Below are positions 18,535-28,308 of a stretch of 64,000 nucleotides of DNA, in pieces. The stretch is from DATFVA01 sp963745945 (GTDB lineage Bacteria > Bacteroidota > Ignavibacteria > Ignavibacteriales > Ignavibacteriaceae). Made by a program: the position numbers and the translations under genes. Within the stretch, counting starts at the first letter, position 1; each line of letters starts with the position of its first letter. The stretch covers positions 65,732 through 129,731 of the forward strand of contig CAVUZG010000005.1 in NCBI GenBank assembly GCA_963745945.1, in the 5' to 3' direction. The notes beneath the pieces were generated by a model. It saw nothing but the letters and a program-made list of their open reading frames with translations. It was not told where the DNA came from and did no database searches.

Positions 18535-18542
18535 CATATAAC
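18535..18542 (-). repeat. attC R' core, right border of the small island
   Basis: CATATAAC is the cassette-junction core seen in other sites (55010, 61166). The sequence to its right up to 18751 shows no matching R'' arm and no gene, so the site looks truncated or decayed. Confidence 0.4.
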
Positions 18543-18751
18543 TGGTTATTTTGATTTTTTCTTAATTCCTTATATTAAAGAACGTTATCCGGATATAGTT
18601 TTCATTCTTCGCGGGTTCCCTGTAGTTGCAAATCCTAAACATCACCCCGTGAAAGTTTAGTTCGTTTTGTCTTTGTCTAAATTAATTGATTTCGGTTAAA
18701 CAGGCAATAAAAATCTGTCATTAAGCCCAACTAAATTATATCCTTGAAAGG

Positions 18752-21700
18752 TTACAGTTCTGCTATGCTTATCCTGGCAACATCTTCAAAAACAATTGTA
18801 CTTAAATCTTCAGTGTCAGGATTGTAAAGTGTAAGTATACGTTCTTCCTGGTTGCTTATTGCTTTGTAAAGAATGTTTTTAACCATCCTTGCGTTGCCGA
18901 AATTTTTGTCTCTCCTGCTGTATAGTTCTGTGCAGATATCAAGCAAAAGCTGCCATGCTCCTTCATCAAGGTTATAACTGTTCTTTTCAGTAATAACCAG
19001 TGCAATCTCAAGCAGCTGGCGCGGAGTATAATCATTAAAACCGTAAGTATTGGAAAATCTCGATTTCAACCCCGGGTTCGATTCAATAAATTCCTTCATT
19101 TCATTCGTATAGCCGGCAACTATAACCACAAATTTTCCCTGGTAATCTTCCATCCGTTTAATTAATGTATCAATTGCCTCCTGCCCAAAATCGTGGTTTC
19201 CCCGTGCAAGTGAATAAGCTTCATCAATAAAAAGTGTTCCGCCCATTGCCCTTTGAATAACAGCATCTGTTTTTATAGCTGTTTGTCCCTGGTACCCGGC
19301 AACAAGTCCCGAACGGTCAACTTCAACAAGATGACCTTTTTCCAGCACTCCCATTTCTTTATATATTTTACTCAGCAGTCTTGCAATAGTTGTTTTACCG
19401 GTACCGGGGTTTCCCATAAATACAGAATGCAGATTTTTGGGAATTATTTTCAAACCTTTTTCTTCTCTCAGCTTTGCAACTTTAAGACTGCTTACAAGCT
19501 TATGCACTTCACTCTTTACTGATTCCAGCCCGGCTAATTCAGAAAGTTCATTCAGATACTCATCGAGTAATTCACGGTCTCCTTTTATTTTAAATGAAGT
19601 TTTGGTTTTTACCTGTGATGTAAATTCGATGATATCTTCGTTTGATATTTCTTTAATGTTTATGCCGTCTCTTTCTTCAACAGGAATATCGGCAACCCGC
19701 AGAAGGTGATATTTTAATATTCTTTCAACCAGTGTTCTTGCAATTCTTGCATTGCCAAAATTCTTATCGCGCTCCCTGAAAATACTATTATAATATTTTG
19801 ATAATTGTTCAAGCGCTGCACTGCTTATACTGTGTCCTTTTTCATTAAGAATATCTTCGGTAATCTTTAACAGTTCATCGGGTGAGAAGTCTTCAAATAA
19901 AATTTTTCTTGTAAATCTTGATTGGAGACCGGGATTACTTTCCAGGAATGAATTCATTTCATCAGTATAACCGGCGGCTATAACAACAAATTTTCCCCTG
20001 TCGTCTTCCATTCTTTTCAGAAGTGTTTCTATGGATTCACTGCCGAAATCATTTGAGTCTATTGCTCCTTTTCTGCTGAGTGTATAGGCTTCATCAATAA
20101 AAAGAGTTCCGCCCAAAGCTTTATCAATTATCTCTTTGGTTTTCTGTGCGGTTTGTCCAACGTAAACCCCGACTAATCCCTGCCTGTCAGTTTCAACCAG
20201 GTGACCTTTCGGGAGAATACCGAGTGCACAATAAATCTGGCTGAATATTCTTGCCACGGTCGTTTTACCAGTGCCGGGATTACCGAGAAAAACAAAATGT
20301 GAATTAAATTTATCTTCAGGCTTTTCTCCCTGCTCGTTAAAAAATCTTGCCAGTTTTACAATTTCATTAATTTCTTTTTTAATAGATTCAAGTCCGGTAA
20401 GTTTATTCAATTCATCAAGCGATCTCCCGAGCAATTCTTCATCTATCTTCGGGTGATAAGGTGAAGCAGAATTATTATCCAGAATTGCTGTTACATCATC
20501 CGGATAAATAGTGCACATTGCTTCACGTGTTCTTTTATGCGGTGGAATTTTTAAATATCTTTTTCCCAGCTGAATTTTTATTTCATTAAAATAATTTTTA
20601 ACTAATCTCGCGTTTCCAAAAGTCTCATCTCTTTTCCTGTATAATTCTATGAACTCCTTAGTAATTAATTCTTCAGCTTCTTTTGTAAGTATGTATTCTT
20701 CGGCAGATGCAATTTTTTTGAATACTTCCAGCAATTCGTTCGGATTCAGGTCTTCAAAATTAAAAAAGTGAGTGAACCTTGATTTTAACCCGGGATTGGA
20801 ATTAATGAAATGATTCATCTCCTTCGGATAGCCGGCAGCTATCACTGAAAATTCAAACGGGAGTTCATCCATACGCTTTAACAAAGTCTCAAGAGCTTCC
20901 TTGCCGAAATCTTCTTTTTCCTGTCTTACCAGCGTAAATGCCTCATCAATAAAAAGAACTCCGCCTTTTGCTTCCTCGATAATCTTAAGAGTTTTCTGAG
21001 GAGTTTCGCCCACATATTGTCCAACCAGGTCGGCACGATCTACTTCTATAACATGACCGTTTGAGAGAATTCCCATAGCCTTAAATATTTTCCCGAGCTG
21101 CCTTGCAACACTGGTTTTTCCTGTTCCCGGGTTACCTAAAAAAACACAATTTATTGAAATATTCTCCTGGCTTTTTAAACCTGATTTTTTTCTTTCATTC
21201 AAAAACCTCAAGTAATCAACAAAATCCTGCATTGAGGATTTAACCTCTGCCAGTCCTGTTAAATTATTTAGCTCACCGAGAAGGCTTTCAATAGATTCAT
21301 GTTTCACAGTTTCTGAAATATAGTTCTTTACATCTTCAGGCTGGGAAGTTGATTTTTCCTCTAATTGTTTCCCTCGTGACTGATCTGTACTATCTTTTTC
21401 AAAGTTTATTACCTGGTTATTTCCCACTAAAAAATACCGTGTGCATATTTTTTTATCTTCAAGATAAATATCAACCTGTCCCTGCCCGGAAGTCCAGAAG
21501 CCAATAGAATTAGTTCCCCAGTTTTGAACAAATTCAACAGCCTTCCACTCCTTTTCCAATCCAAGTATAAACCTGTTTCTTCCTACTTCAATATTATTAA
21601 GATACCAGACCGCCATTCCATCAATGTCTATTGTGCGCTGGTCATAAAAAGGATTATTAATAACTATTTCAACACCTATATACTTTATTATATCTTCATT

Positions 21701-22597
21701 GAACTGATGCAGATAAATTCTTTTGCCGCTATCCAGGTTATCTATAAAATTATATGTTTTTGCGGAAAGTACTTTGTAAATCTGGTTGGCAAAGAATTGA
21801 AATTCAGTTCTGCCTTTTAATTCTTTTTTATATTCTTCATCAACAATGTTTTCCTGTGAGCTGCTTTTTAAAATCTTATTGAAAATAAATTCGAAGTCAG
21901 AATCATCAGCATAATTTTCTTTTAAATTTTCCGCTTTTAATAAAGCTTCATTTATCCTGAACAAATGAAAGAGGGAATCAAGCTCCAGTAGATAAGCTTT
22001 CTTGTGCATTCTTTTTAATGATGGAGAGTTTATAATTTCTTTTGCCGCCCAAAGTGAAAACCAGTATTCCTTGTATCGAAAAGCTTCTTCAGCAGTTTCA
22101 AAAAGCGACTTGTTGTTCTTCTTATTTAAAATAACTTCCAGTAAAGAGATGAGGTATTGAAAAGAATCTTTAAGTGAGGGGTTTTCTTCAATAAATTTTT
22201 CCAATACACCTTTTGCCTCATCAAATTTTAACAAGCCTGCCAATGCACGCGCTTTACTTTTGGCAGCAAGTTCAGGAAGAGGTGTTTTATTATTAATAGC
22301 AAAATCAAGATCAGATAATGCCCCGTCGTAGATGCTCATCCTGGTCAACAAATATCCCCTGTAAGTATTTGCTATAACATTATTAGATGAAAGCTTAACA
22401 GCGAGGTTTGCAAGTTCCAGTGCTTCAATAGAATTCCCGTTTTCCATTAAAGCCCATGCAAGACATATTGATGACTTGTAGTCCTCGGGAAATTCTTCAT
22501 AAACCCGTTTGGCAGAAGTGAGAGCCATACGGTAACGCCCCTGGTCAAGATGTTCAAATGTTTCTTCTATCTGTTCTTCAAGTTCTTCGGTGGTCAA
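18752..22597 (-). CDS. TPR protein with three CbbX/SpoVK-type AAA+ modules
   Basis: 1281 residues. TPR-like helices fill about residues 1-260, a beta-rich linker follows (about 285-410), then three AAA+ modules each with Walker A GNPGTGKT (about residues 487, 774, 1064), Walker B LFIDEA and a sensor/arginine segment FGNAR. Each module starts with a LTGLxxxKxE/S-type helix and resembles CbbX and EccA, hexameric ATPases that remodel partner proteins. Three in tandem would build a large ring from few chains. Start is TTG at 22597 with GGAG 7 nt upstream. No signal peptide, so cytoplasmic. The client is unknown. Confidence 0.8.
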   Translation of the reverse strand: MTTEELEEQIEETFEHLDQGRYRMALTSAKRVYEEFPEDYKSSICLAWALMENGNSIEALELANLAVKLSSNNVIANTYRGYLLTRMSIYDGALSDLDFAINNKTPLPELAAKSKARALAGLLKFDEAKGVLEKFIEENPSLKDSFQYLISLLEVILNKKNNKSLFETAEEAFRYKEYWFSLWAAKEIINSPSLKRMHKKAYLLELDSLFHLFRINEALLKAENLKENYADDSDFEFIFNKILKSSSQENIVDEEYKKELKGRTEFQFFANQIYKVLSAKTYNFIDNLDSGKRIYLHQFNEDIIKYIGVEIVINNPFYDQRTIDIDGMAVWYLNNIEVGRNRFILGLEKEWKAVEFVQNWGTNSIGFWTSGQGQVDIYLEDKKICTRYFLVGNNQVINFEKDSTDQSRGKQLEEKSTSQPEDVKNYISETVKHESIESLLGELNNLTGLAEVKSSMQDFVDYLRFLNERKKSGLKSQENISINCVFLGNPGTGKTSVARQLGKIFKAMGILSNGHVIEVDRADLVGQYVGETPQKTLKIIEEAKGGVLFIDEAFTLVRQEKEDFGKEALETLLKRMDELPFEFSVIAAGYPKEMNHFINSNPGLKSRFTHFFNFEDLNPNELLEVFKKIASAEEYILTKEAEELITKEFIELYRKRDETFGNARLVKNYFNEIKIQLGKRYLKIPPHKRTREAMCTIYPDDVTAILDNNSASPYHPKIDEELLGRSLDELNKLTGLESIKKEINEIVKLARFFNEQGEKPEDKFNSHFVFLGNPGTGKTTVARIFSQIYCALGILPKGHLVETDRQGLVGVYVGQTAQKTKEIIDKALGGTLFIDEAYTLSRKGAIDSNDFGSESIETLLKRMEDDRGKFVVIAAGYTDEMNSFLESNPGLQSRFTRKILFEDFSPDELLKITEDILNEKGHSISSAALEQLSKYYNSIFRERDKNFGNARIARTLVERILKYHLLRVADIPVEERDGINIKEISNEDIIEFTSQVKTKTSFKIKGDRELLDEYLNELSELAGLESVKSEVHKLVSSLKVAKLREEKGLKIIPKNLHSVFMGNPGTGKTTIARLLSKIYKEMGVLEKGHLVEVDRSGLVAGYQGQTAIKTDAVIQRAMGGTLFIDEAYSLARGNHDFGQEAIDTLIKRMEDYQGKFVVIVAGYTNEMKEFIESNPGLKSRFSNTYGFNDYTPRQLLEIALVITEKNSYNLDEGAWQLLLDICTELYSRRDKNFGNARMVKNILYKAISNQEERILTLYNPDTEDLSTIVFEDVARISIAEL

Positions 22598-22787
22598 TCG
22601 GTCACTCCGTCATTATTCTCAATTTCCCGTAAAGAAATATAATAAAATATGGAGTATCAGGTAGGAAGACCCGGTGAAGATTCTACTGTTATCTGAAGAA
22701 CACTTTAATTAGTATTTACCTGCCCGGATGCAAGACTAATAAATGATATAAATTATTGATTTTGAAACTTAAATATTAATTATTGAA

Positions 22788-25700
22788 TTAATCCTTTCTC
22801 AATTTATCCAGCTGACCGGAGTATTCTTTAAAAACTTCTTTCGCTCCCTGGGTTAATATAGCGTCAGCAGTCTGAACCTGCGAAGCGAGATTTGAAAGTG
22901 CACCATTAATATTACTGAGCTTATTTTTTATACTTTTTAATGAATCAATTTCCGAAACCGAACGATTATTTTTTTCTTTTTTCAGGTTCGCATCAATATC
23001 ATTTATCATTTCAGTGGTTTTATTTAATACTGAATCTATTTTCAGGGCGAATTCTAGTTGTTCATTTAAATCTTCTTCTGATATATCCACTCTTGGATCA
23101 GGCTTAACTGTAAATTCCTGAGCGTATTCAATGCCGCCTGTTTTCAAGACCACATTATATTTACCGGGAACCGCCAAAGGACCCGCTGGACGGACAGGAG
23201 TTCCCTTGTCCCACACAGCTGCAATGGAATATCCATAATGTAATGCCCTTGGTCTGGGATATCTTAAATTCCATATAAATCTGTTTGTTCCTTCTCCTGC
23301 AGATAATTTTTCATTTGATGATAGCCATCTCTCATCAAAGTATTTATAAGTAGCAAGGCTTTCAGGTTTATCAGTGTTACTAAAACTTATAACAAGCTTA
23401 TTTTCCGAATCATAAATTGATATCCTCACTGAATCCATTTTATTTTTCAGCCAGTAATCTATTACTGCACCTATGGGTGGATTTTCTCCCAAAGGAGTTG
23501 AAGGCGGCCACGGTGTATCGTGACTTTCACTTTCCCTCAACCTGTAAGCTTCAGAAGGTTTGAACAAAAATGCATTTTTATCAACCACCTCATTCGATAA
23601 TTGTCTCAATGAACCAATATCATCGAGAATCCATATTGCTCTCCCTTGCGTTGAAGCAATAAGATCGTTCTGGTGAACAAGCAGATCAGTTATTAAAGCT
23701 GTTGGAAAATTAAGTGAAATGGATTGCCAGTTTATTCCATCATTAAAAGAGACATAAATGCCGCGGCTTGTTCCTGCAAATAGAAGTCCTGGTTTTTGTG
23801 TATCCGTTTTTACTACTGTCGTATATTCATCAGAAGGTAAACCATTATTAATCTTATTCCACGTTTTACCATCATCGGTTGTTTTTAAAATCATTGGTGA
23901 AAACTTATCAAGCCTGTGGAGGTTAACCGCTACGTATGCTGAATGTACAGAAAAAGGGGAGGGTGAGATTACATCAATTTTGCCCCAGACAGGAATTTCG
24001 GGAGCGGTAACATTGTTCCAGTTTTTACCGCCGTCAGTAGTTAATTGAATAAGTCCGTCATCAGTACCAACCCAGATTACATCTTCCGCAATCGGGGAGG
24101 GTGCAATACTCCATATTACCCCGAATCCGCATTTAGCCGCTTCTTCCAGATCAGGGTTTTTACAGTTTGATGAATCATCACTCTTCCGGCTTAAATCAGG
24201 ACTAATTATATCCCAGTTATTTCCATCATCGGTTGATTTAAATAAAAACTGTGCACCAAAGTATAAAGCATTATTTCCAACAGGAGAAAACGCTATCGGG
24301 GTAATCCATGAATACCGGTATTTTACAGTATTGGGTTTTGCTGCATAACTTCCGTGAGGCCAGGGCGAAACATTAATAGATTGCCGGGTAATCTCATCAA
24401 AACGATGAAGACTTCCTCCAAGACCACTGCCGAAAACTATATTGGGGTTTCCCGGTTTTGGAATATCCATATCTCTTTCATCGGCACCCACAGGATGCCA
24501 GTCTCTTAATTCGATAACACCGTATGGACCACGGCTTAAAATAGAAACAGTTCCGTTATCCTGCTGTCCGCTGTAAACTCTATAAGGAAACTGGTTATCC
24601 GCACCAAGGTGATAAAATTGTCCCGTCGGTTGATTATACCAGCTTGACCATGATTCACCACTATTAACAGTTACAACAGTTCCCTGGTCAGAAGCAGTAA
24701 TCATATACGAAGGATATTTTGGATTGATCCATAAAAAATGATAATCATCTCCGCCCGGAGAACCTTTAAACACTTTAAATGATTTCCCACCATCATCAGA
24801 AAATTTAATAGACTGACTCACAACATAGATTTTATCGGGATCATTGGGGTCGAGTGTAATCCTGCTGAAATATGAATTGGCAAGTGTACCATCCTTATTT
24901 ACCAGCTGCCAGTTTTCACCTCCATCATCAGATTTGTATAATCCTTTCTTTCCGGATGGTGCATCAATTGATGCATAAACAATTTTGCCTTTGCTTCCTC
25001 TTCCTACAGCCAGCCCGATTCTGCCGAGCGGAACATCTTTTAATGAATCAATTATTATTTTCTCCCAATGAATACCGGCATCGGTGCTTTTATAAATTGC
25101 CGAGTTTAATCCTGTTTGAGGCAGGTAATAATCCAGCCACGGATGCATTCTCATCTCCCAGAAAGCCGCGTAAATTATACCAGGATTTAATTCATCACAG
25201 GCAAGATCAACAGCCCCGGTTGAATCATTTACAAACAGAGTCTTTTTCCAGTTTTTCCCACCGTCAGTTGATTTAAAAATTCCACGCTGGTTACTAGAAC
25301 CAAACACATGACCAAGAGCAGCAACCAAAAGGTTATCCGGGTTTTCCGTATCCACAATAATTTTTCCGATATATCCTGTTTCTTTCAGTCCAACATTTTG
25401 CCAGTTCTCTCCGCCGTCATCGCTGCGGTAAACCCCATCGCCTTCAAGAATATCATAACGCCAGGCTACCTGACCTGTTCCTGCATAAATTATTTTTGGG
25501 TTTGAAGGCGCGATTGCCAAAGCTCCAATTGCAGAAGAACCTTCATGCTGCATAAGAGCTTTCCATGTTCTGCCGGCATCCGAGGTTTTCCATACTCCTC
25601 CACCGGCTCCTCCGAAATAAAATGTATTTAACTGATCAGGGATTCCGTCGCAAACTGTTCCCCAGCCCGCCCTGAAAGGGCCGATAAGACGCCATTTCAT

Positions 25701-25796
25701 TTCTGAGTATGCGTTCTCAGGCATTGATTGTGAGTTAATAAATGAAGGGATCAGCGAGATTGAAATTAAGAAAAAAGCAAAAATATTTTTTAACAT
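22788..25796 (-). CDS. Secreted VPS10/BNR-repeat beta-propeller protein
   Basis: 1002 residues. Signal peptide (about 1-22), then many BNR/Asp-box repeats (TSDAGRTWK, SDDGGENWQ, STDGGKNWK, TTDDGKTWN) through about residue 700, the sortilin-like ten-bladed propeller. A C-terminal beta domain (GKYNVVLKTGGIEYAQEFTV) and a coiled coil (DLNEQLEFALKIDSVLNK) follow. Similar proteins are called VPS10 domain-containing or glycosyl hydrolase, without proven activity. It has no T9SS tail. It probably sits in the periplasm or outside the cell. Confidence 0.8.
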   Translation of the reverse strand: MLKNIFAFFLISISLIPSFINSQSMPENAYSEMKWRLIGPFRAGWGTVCDGIPDQLNTFYFGGAGGGVWKTSDAGRTWKALMQHEGSSAIGALAIAPSNPKIIYAGTGQVAWRYDILEGDGVYRSDDGGENWQNVGLKETGYIGKIIVDTENPDNLLVAALGHVFGSSNQRGIFKSTDGGKNWKKTLFVNDSTGAVDLACDELNPGIIYAAFWEMRMHPWLDYYLPQTGLNSAIYKSTDAGIHWEKIIIDSLKDVPLGRIGLAVGRGSKGKIVYASIDAPSGKKGLYKSDDGGENWQLVNKDGTLANSYFSRITLDPNDPDKIYVVSQSIKFSDDGGKSFKVFKGSPGGDDYHFLWINPKYPSYMITASDQGTVVTVNSGESWSSWYNQPTGQFYHLGADNQFPYRVYSGQQDNGTVSILSRGPYGVIELRDWHPVGADERDMDIPKPGNPNIVFGSGLGGSLHRFDEITRQSINVSPWPHGSYAAKPNTVKYRYSWITPIAFSPVGNNALYFGAQFLFKSTDDGNNWDIISPDLSRKSDDSSNCKNPDLEEAAKCGFGVIWSIAPSPIAEDVIWVGTDDGLIQLTTDGGKNWNNVTAPEIPVWGKIDVISPSPFSVHSAYVAVNLHRLDKFSPMILKTTDDGKTWNKINNGLPSDEYTTVVKTDTQKPGLLFAGTSRGIYVSFNDGINWQSISLNFPTALITDLLVHQNDLIASTQGRAIWILDDIGSLRQLSNEVVDKNAFLFKPSEAYRLRESESHDTPWPPSTPLGENPPIGAVIDYWLKNKMDSVRISIYDSENKLVISFSNTDKPESLATYKYFDERWLSSNEKLSAGEGTNRFIWNLRYPRPRALHYGYSIAAVWDKGTPVRPAGPLAVPGKYNVVLKTGGIEYAQEFTVKPDPRVDISEEDLNEQLEFALKIDSVLNKTTEMINDIDANLKKEKNNRSVSEIDSLKSIKNKLSNINGALSNLASQVQTADAILTQGAKEVFKEYSGQLDKLRKD

Positions 25797-25900
25797 CAGC
25801 TAAGAAATTTTGTGATAGGAATTGTTGATTTTCAATATACAATTAATTGTATTTATGTTGAAGCTCGTTAATAAAGTAAAAAATATGTCATATTTAAAAT

Positions 25901-25982
25901 AAAAAACCCGATGACGGGGGTGTCATCGGGCAGGGTTCTTTCGTCCATCACGAGGCAGGGGTAAACCTCTGTGAACGAACCC
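25901..25982 (-). ncRNA. Candidate small structured RNA with own promoter and terminator
   Basis: On the minus strand, GGGTTC (25982-25977) can pair with GAACCC (25938-25933), and inside it GAGG pairs with CCTC around a TTTACCCCTG loop. A perfect terminator follows: CCCGATGAC, 6-nt loop, GTCATCGGG (25930-25907) and six T (25906-25901). groEL has its own terminator at 26092-26111, so this is a separate transcript or the leader of the VPS10 gene 105 bp downstream. It matches none of the small RNAs I know: no SRP core GGAAGGAAGCA, no riboswitch core recognised. Confidence 0.5.
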
Positions 25983-25985
25983 GTT

Positions 25986-26016
25986 CTAAATTATCTGTTT
26001 TAAAATTAAAATCAAA
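25986..26016 (-). promoter_or_regulatory. Bacteroidota-type promoter for the small RNA
   Basis: On the minus strand TTTG (26016-26013), 19 bp, TAATTTAG (25993-25986). This fits the TTTG-N19-TAnnTTTG consensus with one mismatch and points to a start near 25982, the first base of the predicted stem. Confidence 0.45.
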
Positions 26017-26074
26017 AAATAAAATGAGTTTAAAAGCACTAAATCAAAAATATATATGAACTATATTAAATTTT

Positions 26075-26111
26075 ACAAAAAAAACAACAAAGCGGAGTAT
26101 AATTACTCCGC
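26075..26111 (-). terminator. groEL terminator
   Basis: On the minus strand GCGGAGTAATTATACTCCGC forms a hairpin (26111-26092), followed by a T-rich tract. It starts 16 bp after the groEL stop. Confidence 0.8.
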
Positions 26112-26126
26112 CTTATTTGTATATTT

Positions 26127-27767
26127 TTAATACATTCCGCCCATATCACCCATGCCACCGCCGGGCATTTGAGGCATTGGCTGTTCTTTTTCTTTCTTTT
26201 CAAATACAACTGCTTCTGTTGTAATAAGAAGTGAAGCTACAGATGCAGCATTTTCAAGAGCAGTTCTTGTAACTTTTGTCGGATCGATGACACCTGCCTT
26301 AATCAGGTTCTCGTAGGTTTCTGTTGCGGCGTTAAAGCCATAATCATCTTTTCCTTCTTTAACCTTCTGCAGTACAACAGAACCTTCAATACCGGCATTG
26401 TTAACGATTTGTCTGAGCGGTTCTTCCAGAGCTTTCTGGATTATTTTTATTCCGGTAGCCTGATCAAGATTTTCACCTTTGGCTTTATCCAGAATATTTA
26501 TCGCTCTCACAAAAGCAACTCCGCCGCCTGCAACTATTCCTTCTTCAACAGCTGCACGGGTAGCATGTAATGCATCTTCAACACGGGCTTTCTTTTCTTT
26601 CATTTCAACTTCTGTTGAAGCACCAATTTTCAGCACTGCAACACCGCCTGAAAGTTTAGCTAATCTTTCCTGAAGCTTTTCTTTATCATAATCAGATGTA
26701 GTTTTTTCAATCTGGGCTTTAATTTCATTTATTCTTTTCTTTATATCATCTGTTTTCCCGGCACCTTCAACTAAAGTAGTATTGTCTTTATCGATATTAA
26801 CTTTTTTAGCCTGGCCAAGATAAGAAATAGTAGCATTCTCTAATTTGAATCCTCTTTCTTCAGAGATTACAGTACCGCCTGTAAGAACGGCAATATCTTC
26901 AAGCATTGCTTTTCTTCTATCTCCGAATCCCGGTGCTTTAACAGCAGCAACTTTCAGAGTTCCGCGAATTTTATTAACTACAAGTGTTGCAAGGGCTTCA
27001 CCTTCCAGATCTTCTGCAATAATAAGAAGTGATTTTCCCTGCTGAGCTATTTTTTCGAGAATAGGAAGAAGATCTTTCATTGCTGAGATTTTTTTATCGT
27101 GTATAAGTATATAAGGATCTTCAAGCGCAGCTTCCATTGATTCGGTGTCGGTCACGAAATATGGTGAAAGGTAACCACGATCAAACTGCATACCTTCAAC
27201 AACATCCAGTGAAGTTTCAGTTCCTTTTGCTTCTTCAACTGTAATTACACCATCTTTACCGACTTTTTCCATAGCATCAGCAATCAGGTTACCGATTGAT
27301 TTATCATTATTAGCAGAAATTGCTCCAACCTGTGCAATCTCATTTCTTCCTTCAACATCTTTGCTTATTGATTTGAGGTAATCAATTACTTTTGTAACTG
27401 CGATATCGATTCCTCTTTTAAGATCCATAGGGTTAGCACCGGCAGTAACGTTTTTCAATCCTTCTCTGTATATAGCCTGGGCTAAAACAGTAGCCGTAGT
27501 TGTTCCATCGCCGGCAACATCACTTGTTTTGGAAGCAACTTCACGAACCATTTGTGCACCCATATTCTCAACAGCATCCTCAAGTTCAATTTCTTTTGCA
27601 ACTGAAACACCATCTTTTGTAACAGTTGGCGCACCAAATTTTTTCTCAAGAACTACATTGCGTCCTTTAGGACCTAATGTTACTTTAACTGCATTAGCGA
27701 GTTTATCCACGCCTTTTTTAAGCTTGGAACGTGCCTCACTATCATATTCAATTAATTTTGAAGACAT
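26127..27767 (-). CDS. groEL: Chaperonin GroEL (60 kDa)
   Basis: 546 residues, normal length. VTLGPKGRNVVLEKKFGAP and DGVSVAKEIELEDAVENMGA are the equatorial ATP-binding segments, AGDGTTTATVLAQ carries the catalytic Asp, and the C-terminal tail is the flexible GGM-type MPGGGMGDMGGM. It forms the double-heptamer folding cage with GroES. It is 31 bp downstream of groES in the standard groESL order and is controlled by the CIRCE element upstream of groES. Followed by its own terminator. Confidence 0.98.
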   Translation of the reverse strand: MSSKLIEYDSEARSKLKKGVDKLANAVKVTLGPKGRNVVLEKKFGAPTVTKDGVSVAKEIELEDAVENMGAQMVREVASKTSDVAGDGTTTATVLAQAIYREGLKNVTAGANPMDLKRGIDIAVTKVIDYLKSISKDVEGRNEIAQVGAISANNDKSIGNLIADAMEKVGKDGVITVEEAKGTETSLDVVEGMQFDRGYLSPYFVTDTESMEAALEDPYILIHDKKISAMKDLLPILEKIAQQGKSLLIIAEDLEGEALATLVVNKIRGTLKVAAVKAPGFGDRRKAMLEDIAVLTGGTVISEERGFKLENATISYLGQAKKVNIDKDNTTLVEGAGKTDDIKKRINEIKAQIEKTTSDYDKEKLQERLAKLSGGVAVLKIGASTEVEMKEKKARVEDALHATRAAVEEGIVAGGGVAFVRAINILDKAKGENLDQATGIKIIQKALEEPLRQIVNNAGIEGSVVLQKVKEGKDDYGFNAATETYENLIKAGVIDPTKVTRTALENAASVASLLITTEAVVFEKKEKEQPMPQMPGGGMGDMGGMY

Positions 27768-27798
27768 AATTATTTCCTCCGTTTATTTTTTTAAAAAT

Positions 27799-28098
27799 CT
27801 ATTTTCCAATAATCGCGAAGATATCACTCTCGCGCATAATTAAATATTCCTCACCTTCAACACTGACTTCAGTTCCGCTATATTTTCCATAAAGAACTTT
27901 ATCACCGACTTTAACTTCCATTTTTACAACTGTCCCATCATCAGATGTCTTACCCGGACCTGCAGCTACAATAGTTCCTTCAATTGGTTTTTCTTTTGCA
28001 GTGTCAGGTAGAATAATTCCTCCCTTTGTTTTTTCTTCAGCTTCCATAGGTTTTACAATGACTCGATCGCCAAGAGGCTTTAAGTTCATTTTAGCCAT
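27799..28098 (-). CDS. groES: Co-chaperonin GroES (10 kDa)
   Basis: 99 residues. KPLGDRVIVKPMEAEEKTKG with the mobile loop GGIILPDTAKEKP that docks on GroEL, then AAGPGK and VGDKVLYGKYSGTEV. First gene of the groESL operon; the start codon lies about 30 bp below the CIRCE operator. Confidence 0.97.
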   Translation of the reverse strand: MAKMNLKPLGDRVIVKPMEAEEKTKGGIILPDTAKEKPIEGTIVAAGPGKTSDDGTVVKMEVKVGDKVLYGKYSGTEVSVEGEEYLIMRESDIFAIIGK

Positions 28099-28128
28099 AA
28101 TTATCTCCTGTTATTTTTTGTTTTGTTG

Positions 28129-28155
28129 TTAGCACTCATTAAAAGCGAGTGCTAA
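28129..28155 (-). promoter_or_regulatory. CIRCE operator (HrcA binding site)
   Basis: TTAGCACTC, nine bases, GAGTGCTAA: a perfect match to the CIRCE inverted repeat. HrcA binds it and represses groESL until heat shock. hrcA itself is not in the window. Confidence 0.97.
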
Positions 28156-28308
28156 TATACTACTGTTACCAAATTTTGTCAAGGTTGTTTTATTAACTGT
28201 TTTTACGAAAACTTTAACTTTTACTGAGGAAAGAATTTGTTAATTTGATGATTTTTATGAAATCAGGGTTACTTTTTCTATTTTTCCCTGTAACTTTAAG
28301 GATAAAGA

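Larger units (their letters stand above)
16294..18542 (-). mobile_element. Small three-cassette integron-type island
   Basis: Three gene units are separated by attC-like inverted repeats with their canonical strand on the minus strand: a YefM/RelE toxin-antitoxin unit (reversed), a VOC protein and a frameshifted unknown gene. Repeat ends are at 16294, 16974-17215, 17637-17823 and 18535. The flanks are ordinary chromosomal genes (PEP-mutase family and TPR-AAA+). No integrase is present, so it is a cluster of attC sites lacking an integrase. The repeats are of the same family as those in the large array beyond 51 kb. Confidence 0.65.

Noticed and set aside
24872..25276. 134-codon plus-strand frame opposite the VPS10 gene
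   Set aside because: Antisense shadow of the repetitive beta-propeller coding sequence; no ribosome-binding site and no recognisable protein.
25901..25982. Signal recognition particle RNA or known riboswitch
   Set aside because: The conserved SRP apical core and the cores of common riboswitches are not present.
27529..27843. 104-codon plus-strand frame opposite groEL/groES
   Set aside because: Antisense shadow of highly conserved groEL codons; serine-rich translation typical of such shadows.
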